From positions 315,001 to 379,000 of the forward strand of contig NZ_LT160639.1 of assembly GCF_900048895.1 (NCBI RefSeq): a stretch of 64,000 bases of DNA, written 5' to 3'. Numbering within the stretch: position 1 is the stretch's first letter; each line of letters begins with the position of its first letter. Below are positions 18,572 to 26,820 of the stretch, one piece after another. Source of the DNA: Neglectibacter timonensis. Its GTDB lineage: Bacteria > Bacillota > Clostridia > Oscillospirales > Acutalibacteraceae. Made by a program: the position numbers and the translations under genes. The notes below the pieces were generated by a model that saw nothing but the letters and a program-made list of their open reading frames with translations, was not told where the DNA came from and did not search any database.

Positions 18572-19120
18572 TTAACACTGCTTTGAAATATACTCTTTTT
18601 CCAACATGGAGAACAGCAGGATGTCCCCGAATTTTCCATCCCTGCAGAGGGCCTCCCGCCGGCAGCCCTCCAACTGGAAGCCTGCCGCCTCAAATAAATG
18701 CTGCTGAACAGGAGAACAAAGGGGGATTTCTGTTTCCACACGATGCAGGCAAATACGTTCAAACAGAAAATACAAAGCCAGCTGCAGCGCCTCCACAGCG
18801 GGCTGGTCCTCCCAATCCATTGAAAAGAGCCGCAATTTCAGCCTGCAGCTGCCCGCATTCCAATCAATTGCATAGAGGGATACTTCCCCCAAAATCCCAT
18901 ATTCCCCATTAACGGACACCAGAAAGTCATACCGGTCCCGTCCTAAAACTGCAATGGCTATGGCGTTCCCGATTTCCGCCTGGGTTGGAGTCTCTTCCCA
19001 TTCCCCGCTTTGACAAACTGCTCTATAGTATTGTTCTTCATCTTCTTGCCGAAGCAGGCGAAGCAGTACCTGCTTTCCCAAAAGCGGCGGCAAGGTGGCT
19101 TTGAGTAGTTTAATCCCCAT
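18572..19120 (-). CDS. GNAT-family N-acetyltransferase (RimJ/RimL-like)
   Basis: The 182-residue product resembles RimJ/RimL-type GNATs: N-terminal LLGKQVLLRLLRQEDEEQYY, a beta region with YGILGEVSLYAID, and a C-terminal half with HRVETEIPLCSPVQQHLFEA followed by a GFQLEG strand. The acetyl-CoA pyrophosphate loop is poorly conserved, so activity is uncertain. The start at 19120 follows GGGAGGAAAAA. It is transcribed leftward from a promoter whose -35 lies in the inverted repeat shared with the divergent XRE gene. Confidence 0.75.
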   Translation of the reverse strand: MGIKLLKATLPPLLGKQVLLRLLRQEDEEQYYRAVCQSGEWEETPTQAEIGNAIAIAVLGRDRYDFLVSVNGEYGILGEVSLYAIDWNAGSCRLKLRLFSMDWEDQPAVEALQLALYFLFERICLHRVETEIPLCSPVQQHLFEAAGFQLEGCRREALCRDGKFGDILLFSMLEKEYISKQC

Positions 19121-19165
19121 TTTTTCCTCCCGCAAGACAAAGAATTACCCGACTATTTTAAAAGC

Positions 19166-19214
19166 ATTATACCAATAATCCATAAATTACGCAAGTGCGT
19201 ATACGCGCTTGCGT
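19166..19214. promoter_or_regulatory. GNAT promoter with TACGCAnnTGCGTA operator, XRE/GNAT intergenic region
   Basis: For the leftward GNAT gene, -10 TATAAT (19166-19171) and -35 TTGCGT (19189-19194) are 17 bp apart. The -35 lies inside a palindrome TACGCAAGTGCGTA (19188-19201), itself part of a larger inverted repeat with 11-bp arms (19189-19199 and 19204-19214, one mismatch). The same 14-bp palindrome recurs at 42627-42640. Confidence 0.7.
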
Positions 19215-19247
19215 CTTATCAACTAGAATTTTTTTGGTGATCACATT

Positions 19248-19490
19248 ATGGATGTCAAGGATGTAATAGCAAAACGTTTTCAGCAGCTGTGCAGAGAGCG
19301 GGACATCCGGCCGAATGAACTGGCCACACTTTCCGGGGTTACACCTTCCACGGTATACAGCATGCTGAATCCGGTCCGCAGAAACATTTCTGTGGTAACG
19401 GTTAAAAAGCTTTGTGATGGGTTGGGAATTACGCTGGGGGATTTTTTTAACACGCCTGAATTTGATGCTCTTGATCAGGAAATCAAATAA
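19248..19490 (+). CDS. XRE-family helix-turn-helix regulator, 80 residues
   Basis: A single Cro/C1-type HTH domain: VIAKRFQQLCRERDIRPNEL, then the turn-recognition helix LSGVTPSTVYSMLN, then VTVKKLCDGLGITLGDFF. Such proteins act as small dimeric DNA-binding repressors or activators. It is divergent from the GNAT gene with a palindrome between them, which is the usual arrangement for autoregulation. The ribosome site (GGTGATC) is weak. A terminator follows at 19561-19598. Confidence 0.85.
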   Translation: MDVKDVIAKRFQQLCRERDIRPNELATLSGVTPSTVYSMLNPVRRNISVVTVKKLCDGLGITLGDFFNTPEFDALDQEIK

Positions 19491-19560
19491 GTTCATCAGC
19501 ACGATGATCAGTATTCCCCGATATCCTTTCACATCTCCAGGAAAGACGAAAAAAGGAAAA

Positions 19561-19598
19561 ACAAAACTCCCATTCTTAGACAGAATCGGGAGTTTTGT
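19561..19598. terminator. Bidirectional terminator
   Basis: ACAAAACTCCC (19561-19571) pairs with GGGAGTTTTGT (19588-19598), with an inner ATTCT/AGAAT stem and TCTTTTTTG downstream. It serves the XRE gene and the convergent flippase gene. Confidence 0.88.
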
Positions 19599-19614
19599 CT
19601 TTTTTGTATTTCTG

Positions 19615-21252
19615 TCAGCGGGAACTTCTCATATGCCGGGGCAACACTTTCTTTTTGACATGTAACAGGCGGGCCAGCTGTTCCCCCCTGGGGAGCATCG
19701 CCACATCATCATAGGTGACGGCTTTAAATAAAACGATGCTTACAGCATACACCGCCACTGCCAGAACAATTGCCGGAATCACAGCGAGCTTTGGGCTGAC
19801 AAAAAGGCAAAGTCCGCAATAGGCGCCATAAGAGGCGGCGCCCATCACAGCGGAAGACAGCAGAATGGGCAGGGACATCCTCACAAAACCGTCCATATCC
19901 GGCAAGCTGCGCCGCATAGCAATCAAATTGAGCACCATAATTAGAAGATAGGAAACCACTGTGCTGATGGCAGAACCCATGGCATTGATTTCCGGAATGC
20001 CGATCAGCACATAGGAAAGTACGATCTTCACCACGCCCCCTATGGCCATATTCACAACAGGAGTCGTCGCCCTTCCAAAAGATTGAAGGATGGCATTGGT
20101 AGTGAACAACGTACTGTTGAAAGCGATGGCAATGCTGAGCATAGCAAGCAGCGGTGCAGTTCCTGCCGCCGCATCCGGCTTATTGAAAAGCAGCAGCTGA
20201 CAAATAGGATCGGCAAAAACCGCCATGCCCACAGAGGCTGGAATGGCAATGAGGAGAGTCACCCGCATAGAGATGGAAGAAATATGGTCTACAGAACGTT
20301 TGTCATTGGACGCGATAGCCCCGGAAAGCACTGGCAGCAAACTGGTAGAGATGGGAATGACAAACGCTCCGGGCAAGTCGAAAAACTTCCTGGCATTGCC
20401 TAGAAGACCGCGCAGATCATCTACATGTTCCTGGGTAAAATGAAGGCCCTGCTGCAGACGGTCGCTGAGCACCGCCATGTCCACAATATCCAATGCGCTT
20501 AGGAAACAAGAACCGATGGTGATGGGAATGGCAAACCAAATCAAGCTTTTGAGCATGCTTTTGCGGGAGACCCCACTGGAACCAACGTCCGGCAAGTCCT
20601 TATCCCGCCTTTTCTGGCGCAGTTTATAGAGGACGAGATAAATCGTTCCCAAGCCGGCGCTGATGGAAACACCCACAACTGCGCCCACAGCGGCCCAGTC
20701 GTCTGAATCATACTGCTGCAGGATATAGACCGCCAGCCCTACGCCAATAACCACTTTTGTGACAGCCTCTATAGTCTGGGATACCGCGGTGGGTACCATA
20801 TTGGAACGGCCTTGAAAATATCCCCGCAGGGCAGACATTACAGATATAAAAAACATGGTGGGCGCCAACGCCATAATGGCTAGATCAGCTCCCGGATAGC
20901 CCATCATCGAAGCGAACTGCTTGGAACCGAAAAACATGGCCAGACACCCGACCAGGCCGACACCAAAAAAGAGCCAGAACGCCACGCCAAAAACCTGATC
21001 CGCCTCCTTACGGCGGCCCTGGGCATAAGCGGTACCTACCATACGGGATACAGCAATAGGCAGTCCTGCTGTAGAAAGCATAAGGAAAAAGCCAAAAATG
21101 TCGTATGCTGCGTAAAAGTAGGACATGCTCTTTGGGTCGATCAGGTTCGCCAGCGGAATAGAGAACAGCAATCCCAATACTTTTACAAGCAAAGTGGAGG
21201 CGGATAGGATCACCGCCCCCTTCATAAAGCTTTGTTTCTTTTCCTGCGCCAT
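19615..21252 (-). CDS. SpoVB/MurJ-like polysaccharide flippase (MOP superfamily)
   Basis: Integral membrane protein of 545 residues with about 14 hydrophobic segments. The N-terminus MAQEKKQSFMKGAVILSAST and the following LLFSIPLANLIDP are typical of the SpoVB/YtgP branch, which moves lipid-linked cell-wall or spore-cortex precursors across the membrane. ATG at 21252 follows GGGAGA; the frame remains open further upstream across the promoter, so longer versions are not real. Paralogues (SpoVB, YtgP, YkvU) cannot be told apart here. Confidence 0.88.
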   Translation of the reverse strand: MAQEKKQSFMKGAVILSASTLLVKVLGLLFSIPLANLIDPKSMSYFYAAYDIFGFFLMLSTAGLPIAVSRMVGTAYAQGRRKEADQVFGVAFWLFFGVGLVGCLAMFFGSKQFASMMGYPGADLAIMALAPTMFFISVMSALRGYFQGRSNMVPTAVSQTIEAVTKVVIGVGLAVYILQQYDSDDWAAVGAVVGVSISAGLGTIYLVLYKLRQKRRDKDLPDVGSSGVSRKSMLKSLIWFAIPITIGSCFLSALDIVDMAVLSDRLQQGLHFTQEHVDDLRGLLGNARKFFDLPGAFVIPISTSLLPVLSGAIASNDKRSVDHISSISMRVTLLIAIPASVGMAVFADPICQLLLFNKPDAAAGTAPLLAMLSIAIAFNSTLFTTNAILQSFGRATTPVVNMAIGGVVKIVLSYVLIGIPEINAMGSAISTVVSYLLIMVLNLIAMRRSLPDMDGFVRMSLPILLSSAVMGAASYGAYCGLCLFVSPKLAVIPAIVLAVAVYAVSIVLFKAVTYDDVAMLPRGEQLARLLHVKKKVLPRHMRSSR

Positions 21253-21303
21253 AATCGTCTCCCGCATCTCTCTGGAACAAAATCTCCAGGTTATGGAGAT
21301 TTT

Positions 21304-21332
21304 ATTATAATACAAACAATCCGTTCCGTCAA
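21304..21332 (-). promoter_or_regulatory. Promoter of the flippase gene
   Basis: Leftward -35 TTGACG (21327-21332) and -10 TATAAT (21304-21309) with a 17-bp spacer. Confidence 0.85.
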
Positions 21333-21442
21333 TTTTTGGGATTAGTTTTTGCCGGACACACCGCAAATAACCGGAATATTTATAAAAGCCTGTTCTCGAA
21401 GCAAGCGCTGAATCCATCCGGCGCGATTTGTTTCGGGGTTAC

Positions 21443-22771
21443 TTAGCCGTAACCATACCGTTTTCTCCCCTTCAGCAGGCAGATAACGGACAGCGCCACA
21501 CACAGGGCTTCCGCGATGGGGACGGCCAGCCACACGCCGTCCGCTCCCGCAAACACCGGTAAAGCCAGCAGTACGGGAAGAATAAAACCGAAGGTGCGCA
21601 AAAAGGAGATAAGCGCCGATACCTTCCCGTTGGAAAGTGCGGTAAACAGGGACGAGGCGTAAATATTCAGCCCACAGAACAAATAGCTCAGCGAGAAAAG
21701 GTAGAAGCCGTGCAGCGCGATGGGATAAACTGAGGTATCCCTCCCCGCAAAAATACCGACCAGGCCCGGCGCGAACAACAGCGCAGCGCCCAGTGTCATC
21801 ACAGAGCAGCCCAGGATAACTATCAGGCAGATACGGACCACCCGTTTGAGCTGCACCCTGTTCTGCGCTCCGTAATTGTAACTGACGACAGGAGCCACAC
21901 CCCCGGAAAAACCGAGAAAAATCGCCGTGAGCAGAAATTGCCCGTACAGCACAATGTTAATTGCCGCCACTCCGTCCGCTCCATAGGAACGGATCATGAT
22001 GAGATTGAAAAGGATGGAAATCACGGAAGAAGCGATATTGGTGACCATCTCCGAGGATCCGTTGGCACAGCTCCTCAACAAAGTTCCCCAGTTACGCACG
22101 GGACGGACAAAATACAGATTTCCTTTCTTGCGGAAGAAGAAATTAAGCCCGATTACCGCCGGTACACAGTACCCCGCTACAGTGGCAAGCGCAGCACCCG
22201 CCACCCCCATTCCCAGTGGGACAATAAAAAGATAGTCCAGCACTGCATTCAGCAGCCCGGCGCCCACCGTGGCCCAGAGTCCCAAATGAGGCCGGCCAGC
22301 CGTGACAAAATAGCTTTGAAACATAATCTGCAGCATATAGGCGGGGAATCCTGCTGCCAAAATGGTAAAATAGACGCGGCAATCTGCCATCAGGGTATCG
22401 TTCGCCCCCAGTATGCGAATCAACGGATCACGGAACAGCAGACCCAATACGGCAAGAACCACAGAGAGGACAACGCCGAACAACATCAGCAATGAAAAAT
22501 CCTGCCTTGCTTCTTTCTCTTTCTTTTCCCCGAGCTTCCGGGCTATTACAGCGCTGCCGCCCGTCCCCAGCATAATCCCCACACCCAATACAGCGAAGGT
22601 CACCGGAATGATGATGTTGATCGAAGAAAAAGCGTTGGTACCCACAAATTGTGACACAAAAATGCCGTCAACCATGGAATAGAGCGACATCATCAGCATC
22701 ATGGCAATAGTGGGAAGTGAAAAGCGCAGCAAGGAGCCAAAATGAAACTCCCGGGAGATTTTATTATCCAT
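21443..22771 (-). CDS. MATE-family efflux transporter
   Basis: Twelve-helix MATE antiporter of 442 residues, exporting cationic compounds with Na+ or H+ influx. It begins MDNKISREFHFGSLLRFSLP and has the repeated MATE signatures, such as SMVDGIFVSQFVG in the first half and FLGFSGGVAPVVSYNYGAQN at the start of the second. ATG at 22771 is nine bases from AGGAGG; ATG at 22777 is only three bases away and less likely. It is transcribed from a 19-bp-spacer promoter divergent from a MerR gene, a strong sign of drug-induced control. Confidence 0.92.
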   Translation of the reverse strand: MDNKISREFHFGSLLRFSLPTIAMMLMMSLYSMVDGIFVSQFVGTNAFSSINIIIPVTFAVLGVGIMLGTGGSAVIARKLGEKKEKEARQDFSLLMLFGVVLSVVLAVLGLLFRDPLIRILGANDTLMADCRVYFTILAAGFPAYMLQIMFQSYFVTAGRPHLGLWATVGAGLLNAVLDYLFIVPLGMGVAGAALATVAGYCVPAVIGLNFFFRKKGNLYFVRPVRNWGTLLRSCANGSSEMVTNIASSVISILFNLIMIRSYGADGVAAINIVLYGQFLLTAIFLGFSGGVAPVVSYNYGAQNRVQLKRVVRICLIVILGCSVMTLGAALLFAPGLVGIFAGRDTSVYPIALHGFYLFSLSYLFCGLNIYASSLFTALSNGKVSALISFLRTFGFILPVLLALPVFAGADGVWLAVPIAEALCVALSVICLLKGRKRYGYG

Positions 22772-22861
22772 ACCCATAAGCCTCCTTTCTCAGGTGGAGA
22801 GCGGGGAAGCAAAAAGCCGATCCCCTGCTCTACCCTATCTTCTGGCAATCGCGTGATATTT

Positions 22862-22892
22862 ATGATAAACTATTGGGTAACACTATAGTCAA
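22862..22892 (-). promoter_or_regulatory. MerR-type promoter (19-bp spacer) of the MATE gene
   Basis: Leftward -35 TTGACT (22887-22892) and -10 TATCAT (22862-22867) are 19 bp apart instead of 17. The spacer holds an imperfect dyad (ACTATAGTG / CCCAATAGT). MerR-family activators twist exactly this kind of over-long spacer to activate. Confidence 0.8.
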
Positions 22893-22923
22893 GCATAATT
22901 TTTTAGAAACCGGAGGGATCTCC

Positions 22924-23766
22924 TTGAAAGAAGAACATGCCGGTCTTTTTACCACCGGGCAGTTTGCAAAGCTCTGTGGAACCACAAAGGAAACCCTGTT
23001 TTATTATGATGAACTTGGAATTTTAAAACCTGTAAAAGTGGCGGAAAACGGCTACCGGTATTATTCTGCTTCCCAGTTCTTCGATCTGGATCTTATCACC
23101 GTCCTGCAGGAGGCTGGCAGTTCTCTCAGCAAAATCAAAAGCTATCTGGAGCATCCTGAACCCTCTGCCTTTCTCTGCCTCCTGAGGGAAAACGAACAGA
23201 TGCTTCTAGAAGAGATAAAGAAACTTCAGAAGATGCGCCGCACCCTGAAAAATGCCATTGACGCCGTTGGGACAGCCCTCTCCACAGAATGTGGGGTTCC
23301 TTGGCTGGAGGAATGCCCTGAAGAATGGTATATTGCCACACCTGCGCAGGGGGATGTGCTGGTCCTGCGGGATATAGTCCGCAGCATCCAGGACCATATC
23401 AGTTATTGTGACAGCCATGGGTTGGGAGAGGAGCTCTCTGTAGGTTCTATCGTCATAAAGGATTCCCTCCTGCAGGGGGATTTCAGAGAGAGCTATTACT
23501 CCACGCGCCTGCCCACCTCTCCCAAGCCCAGCCGGCTGCATTCCTCCCGCCTCTACCAAAAACCCGCAGGGCTCTATGCCTGTATTCTGCATAAGGGCGG
23601 ATATTCGGGCCTCCTCCAAACCTATCCCCTGCTTCTGGAGTTTATCCGCCGTCAGGGGCTTCAGATCTGCGGCGATTCTTTTGAAACAGAGCTTTTGGGC
23701 TATCTTTCTACCGACAAGGAAGAGGACTTTGTACTGAAACTGGCCATTGGCGCAGGCCCGGCCTAG
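22924..23766 (+). CDS. MerR-family activator with GyrI-like effector domain (BmrR-type)
   Basis: The 280-residue protein has an N-terminal MerR winged helix (FTTGQFAKLCGTTKETLFYYDELGILKP), a dimerisation coiled coil (about 85-125, LLEEIKKLQKMRRTLKNAID), and a C-terminal GyrI/BmrR-like multidrug-binding domain. TTG at 22924 follows CGGAGGG with good spacing; the longer open reading frame runs through the divergent promoter. It is divergent from the MATE gene and very probably activates it in response to a lipophilic cation. Confidence 0.9.
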   Translation: MKEEHAGLFTTGQFAKLCGTTKETLFYYDELGILKPVKVAENGYRYYSASQFFDLDLITVLQEAGSSLSKIKSYLEHPEPSAFLCLLRENEQMLLEEIKKLQKMRRTLKNAIDAVGTALSTECGVPWLEECPEEWYIATPAQGDVLVLRDIVRSIQDHISYCDSHGLGEELSVGSIVIKDSLLQGDFRESYYSTRLPTSPKPSRLHSSRLYQKPAGLYACILHKGGYSGLLQTYPLLLEFIRRQGLQICGDSFETELLGYLSTDKEEDFVLKLAIGAGPA

Positions 23767-23811
23767 AAAACATTGGGGGCTGTGCCGCAAACAGCTGCCA
23801 GAGTGACGAAC

Positions 23812-23860
23812 AGAAAAAGCTCTTGAAACAGATAACAGGCCTGTTTCAAGAGCTTTTTCT
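23812..23860. terminator. Bidirectional terminator (20-bp stem)
   Basis: 23812-23831 pairs perfectly with 23841-23860; T runs on both strands. Between the merR-type gene and mutY. Confidence 0.92.
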
Positions 23861-23904
23861 GTTTTGTACCGGTTTCTCCCCTTTGCATCTGCCGGCTTAA
23901 AACT

Positions 23905-25002
23905 CTACCGTGCTTTGCCCCCCGGTTCTTCTGCCGTCTTTCCAATCTCTGCAAAATATGCCTTAAAGGCAGAGGGCAGTGTATACTCCCGGTTCAAAGT
24001 TTCTGCCCTGACCCAGGCAAAGCCCTCTGCCTCCCGGGCAGTTTCCGCCGCCCAGGCTGTCATGTGCCATTCCACATGGGTAAAAACATGTTTGGATTCC
24101 TGACGCGGCTCAAGCCCCGCCTTCAGCAAGACGCCCCATTGCTCCAGAAGACCGGCTGCCTCCGACTCCGTAAGGAGGCCTTCCACAGAGGGCAATTCCC
24201 AAAGGCCGGCCAGCAACCCTTTTTCCGGCCGCCTCCTCAGTGCCAATTTCTCTCCGCAGGTCAAAAGAAACACTGTACGCTGCTCCAGCTTCCGGGGCTT
24301 CTTTTTGGCCTTTACAGGCAGTGTTTCCTCAACGCCCAGGGTATGGGCGCGGCAAAGACTGCTCAGCGGGCATTCCCCACACTTTGGCGCACCGTTTGGC
24401 AGGCAGACCATCGCCCCCAATTCCATCAGAGACTGGTTGAAATCTCCCGCTCGTTTCGGAATGATTTTCCGAATTTCTTCTTCAGTCCGCTTTTTCACCT
24501 TGGGATCCAGAATGTTCTCCCGGCGGCAAAGAAGACGGGAAATCACACGAAGCACATTCCCATCCACAGCCGGCGCCGGAATTTGAAAGGCAATGGAAGC
24601 GATTGCTCCCGCAGTATACTCCCCAATGCCAGGAAGGGAACGCAGTTCCTCATAGGAAGCTGGAATGGCGCCGGAATATCGTTCCATCACAATCTGAGCC
24701 GCTTTTTGCATATTGCGCACCCGGTTATAATATCCCAAGCCCTCCCACAGCTTCAAAATCTGCTCCTCCGGTGCGGCTGCCAAATCGGCCACTGTAGGCA
24801 GCTCATTTAGGAAACGTTCATAATAGGGCTTTACAGCCTCTACCCGGGTCTGCTGCAGCATAATCTCCGACACCCATACCCAATAAGGCTCCGGATTTTC
24901 CCGCCATGGCAAAACTCTGGCTCCGGCGTCATACCAGGAAAGCAGCAGAGCGGGGATTTCTCCCAATAGCTCTTCATCCTTTTTTTTCTCCATTACTACC
25001 AA
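23905..25002 (-). CDS. mutY: A/G-specific adenine glycosylase
   Basis: Base-excision repair enzyme that removes adenine mispaired with 8-oxoguanine. The 365 residues show the HhH-GPD core (ALLLSWYDAGARVLPWRENP, SEIMLQQTRVEAV, the hairpin LPGIGEYTAGAIASIAF with catalytic Asp in APAVDGNV), the [4Fe-4S] ligand cluster C-x6-C-x2-C-x5-C (ending CGECPLSSLC) and a C-terminal NUDIX-like 8-oxoG recognition domain. The start is TTG at 25002, five bases after AGGA; ATG at 24993 is the alternative. It lies 22 bases after a small XRE gene and is probably cotranscribed with it. Confidence 0.95.
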   Translation of the reverse strand: MVVMEKKKDEELLGEIPALLLSWYDAGARVLPWRENPEPYWVWVSEIMLQQTRVEAVKPYYERFLNELPTVADLAAAPEEQILKLWEGLGYYNRVRNMQKAAQIVMERYSGAIPASYEELRSLPGIGEYTAGAIASIAFQIPAPAVDGNVLRVISRLLCRRENILDPKVKKRTEEEIRKIIPKRAGDFNQSLMELGAMVCLPNGAPKCGECPLSSLCRAHTLGVEETLPVKAKKKPRKLEQRTVFLLTCGEKLALRRRPEKGLLAGLWELPSVEGLLTESEAAGLLEQWGVLLKAGLEPRQESKHVFTHVEWHMTAWAAETAREAEGFAWVRAETLNREYTLPSAFKAYFAEIGKTAEEPGGKAR

Positions 25003-25024
25003 ATAAATCCTGTCCCTTCATTCC

Positions 25025-25276
25025 CTATTTTTCATGCAGTAGGTCGTCCGCCGTGGTATGAAAAAATTTTGCAAAAATTTTCAGTTCAATATCCGTCACA
25101 GCCCTGGAGCCGTTTTCTATCTTCTTTATAGTATACTTGTCACAGTCAAGTCCTTCAAGCTGAAGCATTTCTGCCAGCTTCTCCTGAGATACTCTTCCGG
25201 GTAGCGCCTTACGGTACACAGCGATCTTAATGCCGCTGAAATTGCGCCTTCCATCCTCCGTCCTATTTTTACTCAC
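25025..25276 (-). CDS. XRE-family helix-turn-helix protein, 83 residues
   Basis: Cro/C1-type HTH: ALPGRVSQEKLAEMLQLEGL followed by KYTIKKIENGSRAVTDIELKIFAKFFHTT. GTG at 25276 follows AGGA. It is the first gene of a two-gene leftward unit with mutY, and it is divergent from the 64-residue protein gene at 25466. Target unknown. Confidence 0.8.
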   Translation of the reverse strand: MSKNRTEDGRRNFSGIKIAVYRKALPGRVSQEKLAEMLQLEGLDCDKYTIKKIENGSRAVTDIELKIFAKFFHTTADDLLHEK

Positions 25277-25375
25277 GTTATTCCTGCCTTCTCAGCGTGT
25301 CAACCTCTTCTCCAGAAGTTTTCAGAACTTTCCTATGGCAATAGGGACACCGCTGTTTTTTAGGCAAATTTAAGA

Positions 25376-25404
25376 TTGCCTTTTGAGTAATTGTAAGATA
25401 TAAT
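25376..25404 (+). promoter_or_regulatory. Promoter of the 64-residue protein gene
   Basis: -35 TTGCCT (25376-25381), 17-bp spacer, perfect -10 TATAAT (25399-25404). Confidence 0.75.
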
Positions 25405-25465
25405 AGAAACCGCAAAGGGGCTATTTTAGCCTCAATTACTAAATTCCCACGGAAGAAGGAGAGTT

Positions 25466-25660
25466 ATGCCTGACCAGGACAAAAATTTTTACAGACTTCT
25501 CGCTGTTCTGGAGGAACAGGAGGAAAACCTCTGGTACGCCATAGAAAAAAACCATGAGGCTCAGCGTGCAGTAAAAGAAATCTATCTTTTAAAAAACCAG
25601 AAAAATCACAAAAAATCAGAACTGATGAAGAAGACTTTCGGGGAAAAAAACGCCCCTTGA
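25466..25660 (+). CDS. Small hypothetical protein, 64 residues
   Basis: I do not recognise the family. The product (MPDQDKNFYRLLAVLEEQEE...) is highly charged and predicted helical, with a likely short coiled coil and a Lys-rich tail; no membrane segment, signal or cysteine. It is supported as a gene by a near-consensus promoter at 25376-25404, a good ribosome site (AGAAGGAGAG) seven bases from the ATG, and a strong terminator at 25711-25751. Confidence 0.65.
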   Translation: MPDQDKNFYRLLAVLEEQEENLWYAIEKNHEAQRAVKEIYLLKNQKNHKKSELMKKTFGEKNAP

Positions 25661-25710
25661 CAGGAAGCAAGCTCAGCAGCAGCCCCTTGCTGTACCGCTT
25701 TCAATTCACA

Positions 25711-25751
25711 AAAAATGCCGTCTGCAGAAAATTGCTGCAGACGGCATTTTT
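25711..25751. terminator. Bidirectional terminator
   Basis: A 17-bp stem (25711-25727 with 25735-25751) with A and T runs at its ends. Between the 64-residue gene and the convergent lipoprotein gene. Confidence 0.9.
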
Positions 25752-25769
25752 ATTCTTGTTAGAAAAAGC

Positions 25770-26327
25770 TTATTGGGCTGCGGTGAATTCACGGGAGTAA
25801 ATTTCATTACCCTCGCTGTCCAGATAACGGACAACCACAACAGGAGACTCCACATCCACCGCCAGCTTCACAGAAGCAGCAACACCTTCAAATACCGAGG
25901 TCTGGTCCTCCATGCCGCTCTCCAGCATTTCGGCTAAGCCCTCTATATCTGTGGTGTCCGTTTCATAGGTATACGTATAAACCAATTTATCACCCTCGCC
26001 GGTAATCTTGATGTTCATACCGGAATCTTTCAGCGAAGATGTGATAGAGTCTATCTGCTCCTGCATGATATCAGAGTTTACAAATTCCTCAATTGTAGCA
26101 AATTTTCCGGGTAACGCACCGGCGGAAGCCTCAGAAGAATCAGATTCAACAGCAGAGGAACTGGCTGCTGCAGAACTCGCAGAGGAATTGGTCGCTGCAG
26201 AACTCACAGAGGAGCTGGCCGCTGCAGAACTCGCAGAAGAATTGTTGTCTCCGGAGCAGGCTGTCATAGAAAGCGCCAACACGGATGCCAAACCAAGAGA
26301 CAGGATACGCAGGACAATTTTTTTCAT
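25770..26327 (-). CDS. DUF4854-like lipoprotein
   Basis: Secreted, lipid-anchored protein of 185 residues. The signal peptide (MKKIVLRILSLGLASVLALS) ends in lipobox MTAC with the modified cysteine at 24. A Ser/Ala-rich spacer (about 29-70) carries the mature domain away from the membrane. The C-terminal domain (FATIEEFVNSDIMQEQIDSI, then GDKLVYTYTYE) matches the DUF4854 pattern as I know it. Function unknown. The DNA encoding the spacer has three 27-bp tandem repeats. The start follows AAAGGAGAA, and a consensus-like promoter lies at 26373-26401. Confidence 0.82.
   Translation of the reverse strand: MKKIVLRILSLGLASVLALSMTACSGDNNSSASSAAASSSVSSAATNSSASSAAASSSAVESDSSEASAGALPGKFATIEEFVNSDIMQEQIDSITSSLKDSGMNIKITGEGDKLVYTYTYETDTTDIEGLAEMLESGMEDQTSVFEGVAASVKLAVDVESPVVVVRYLDSEGNEIYSREFTAAQ
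26167..26247. repeat. Three 27-bp tandem repeats in the lipoprotein spacer
   Basis: Copies start at 26167, 26194 and 26221, each beginning GCTGCAGAACTC. The period is a multiple of three, so copy-number change would lengthen or shorten the Ser/Ala linker without a frameshift. Confidence 0.85.
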
Positions 26328-26372
26328 AGATCATGTTCTCCTTTTCAAACTTTCGTACTTTTAGACGTGAAA

Positions 26373-26401
26373 AGTGTATTCCATTTCATCTTATTTGTCA
26401 A
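26373..26401 (-). promoter_or_regulatory. Promoter of the lipoprotein gene
   Basis: Leftward -35 TTGACA (26396-26401), 17-bp spacer, -10 TACACT (26373-26378). Confidence 0.8.
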
Positions 26402-26577
26402 TAATAGGCTGTTATTACAAGCATAGAAAAAACCTAAACAAATCAAACAAACTCTGTCAATTTTATCATTCCAAAAATAAAACAGATATTTCTTCAGTAG
26501 CCATAATTGAAAGAAAATTTGCACTTTTTTCCCAGTGCGGTATATAATCTTAGAAAAAGCCCAGCTGTTTTTCCGGT

Positions 26578-26762
26578 ACAATAACCGCAAAAACCCATGG
26601 TGTGCGTACGGCGGGTGGAAAACTGCAGGGATTGGGAGCACGGCCTGCCCGCCGCAGGTGTGGTATCATAGCAGCAGAAGCCAGCGGCGTGTGGGGCTGG
26701 CCGGAAAACTGCAGAGGTTGAGGAACGCGGCCTTCCCACCTCAGGTGTGGTATAATAAAAAT
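26578..26762 (+). repeat. Intergenic ~90-bp repeat, two tandem copies (A and B)
   Basis: Copy A (26578-26670) and copy B (26671-26762) share, in order, GGAAAACTGCAG, a GGAxCxCGGCCT block, and an ending CAGGTGTGGTAT(A/C)ATA. A third copy lies inverted at 32297-32388. Copy B ends in the extended -10 TGGTATAAT about 60 bases before the LacI-family gene, so the repeat may supply its promoter. No coding potential is seen. The rest of this 493-bp gap holds the lipoprotein promoter. Confidence 0.75.
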
Positions 26763-26820
26763 ATTTAAAGCAATACCTTTTCACAAATAATAGGCAAGCC
26801 GCCAAAGGAGGAACTCAAAT

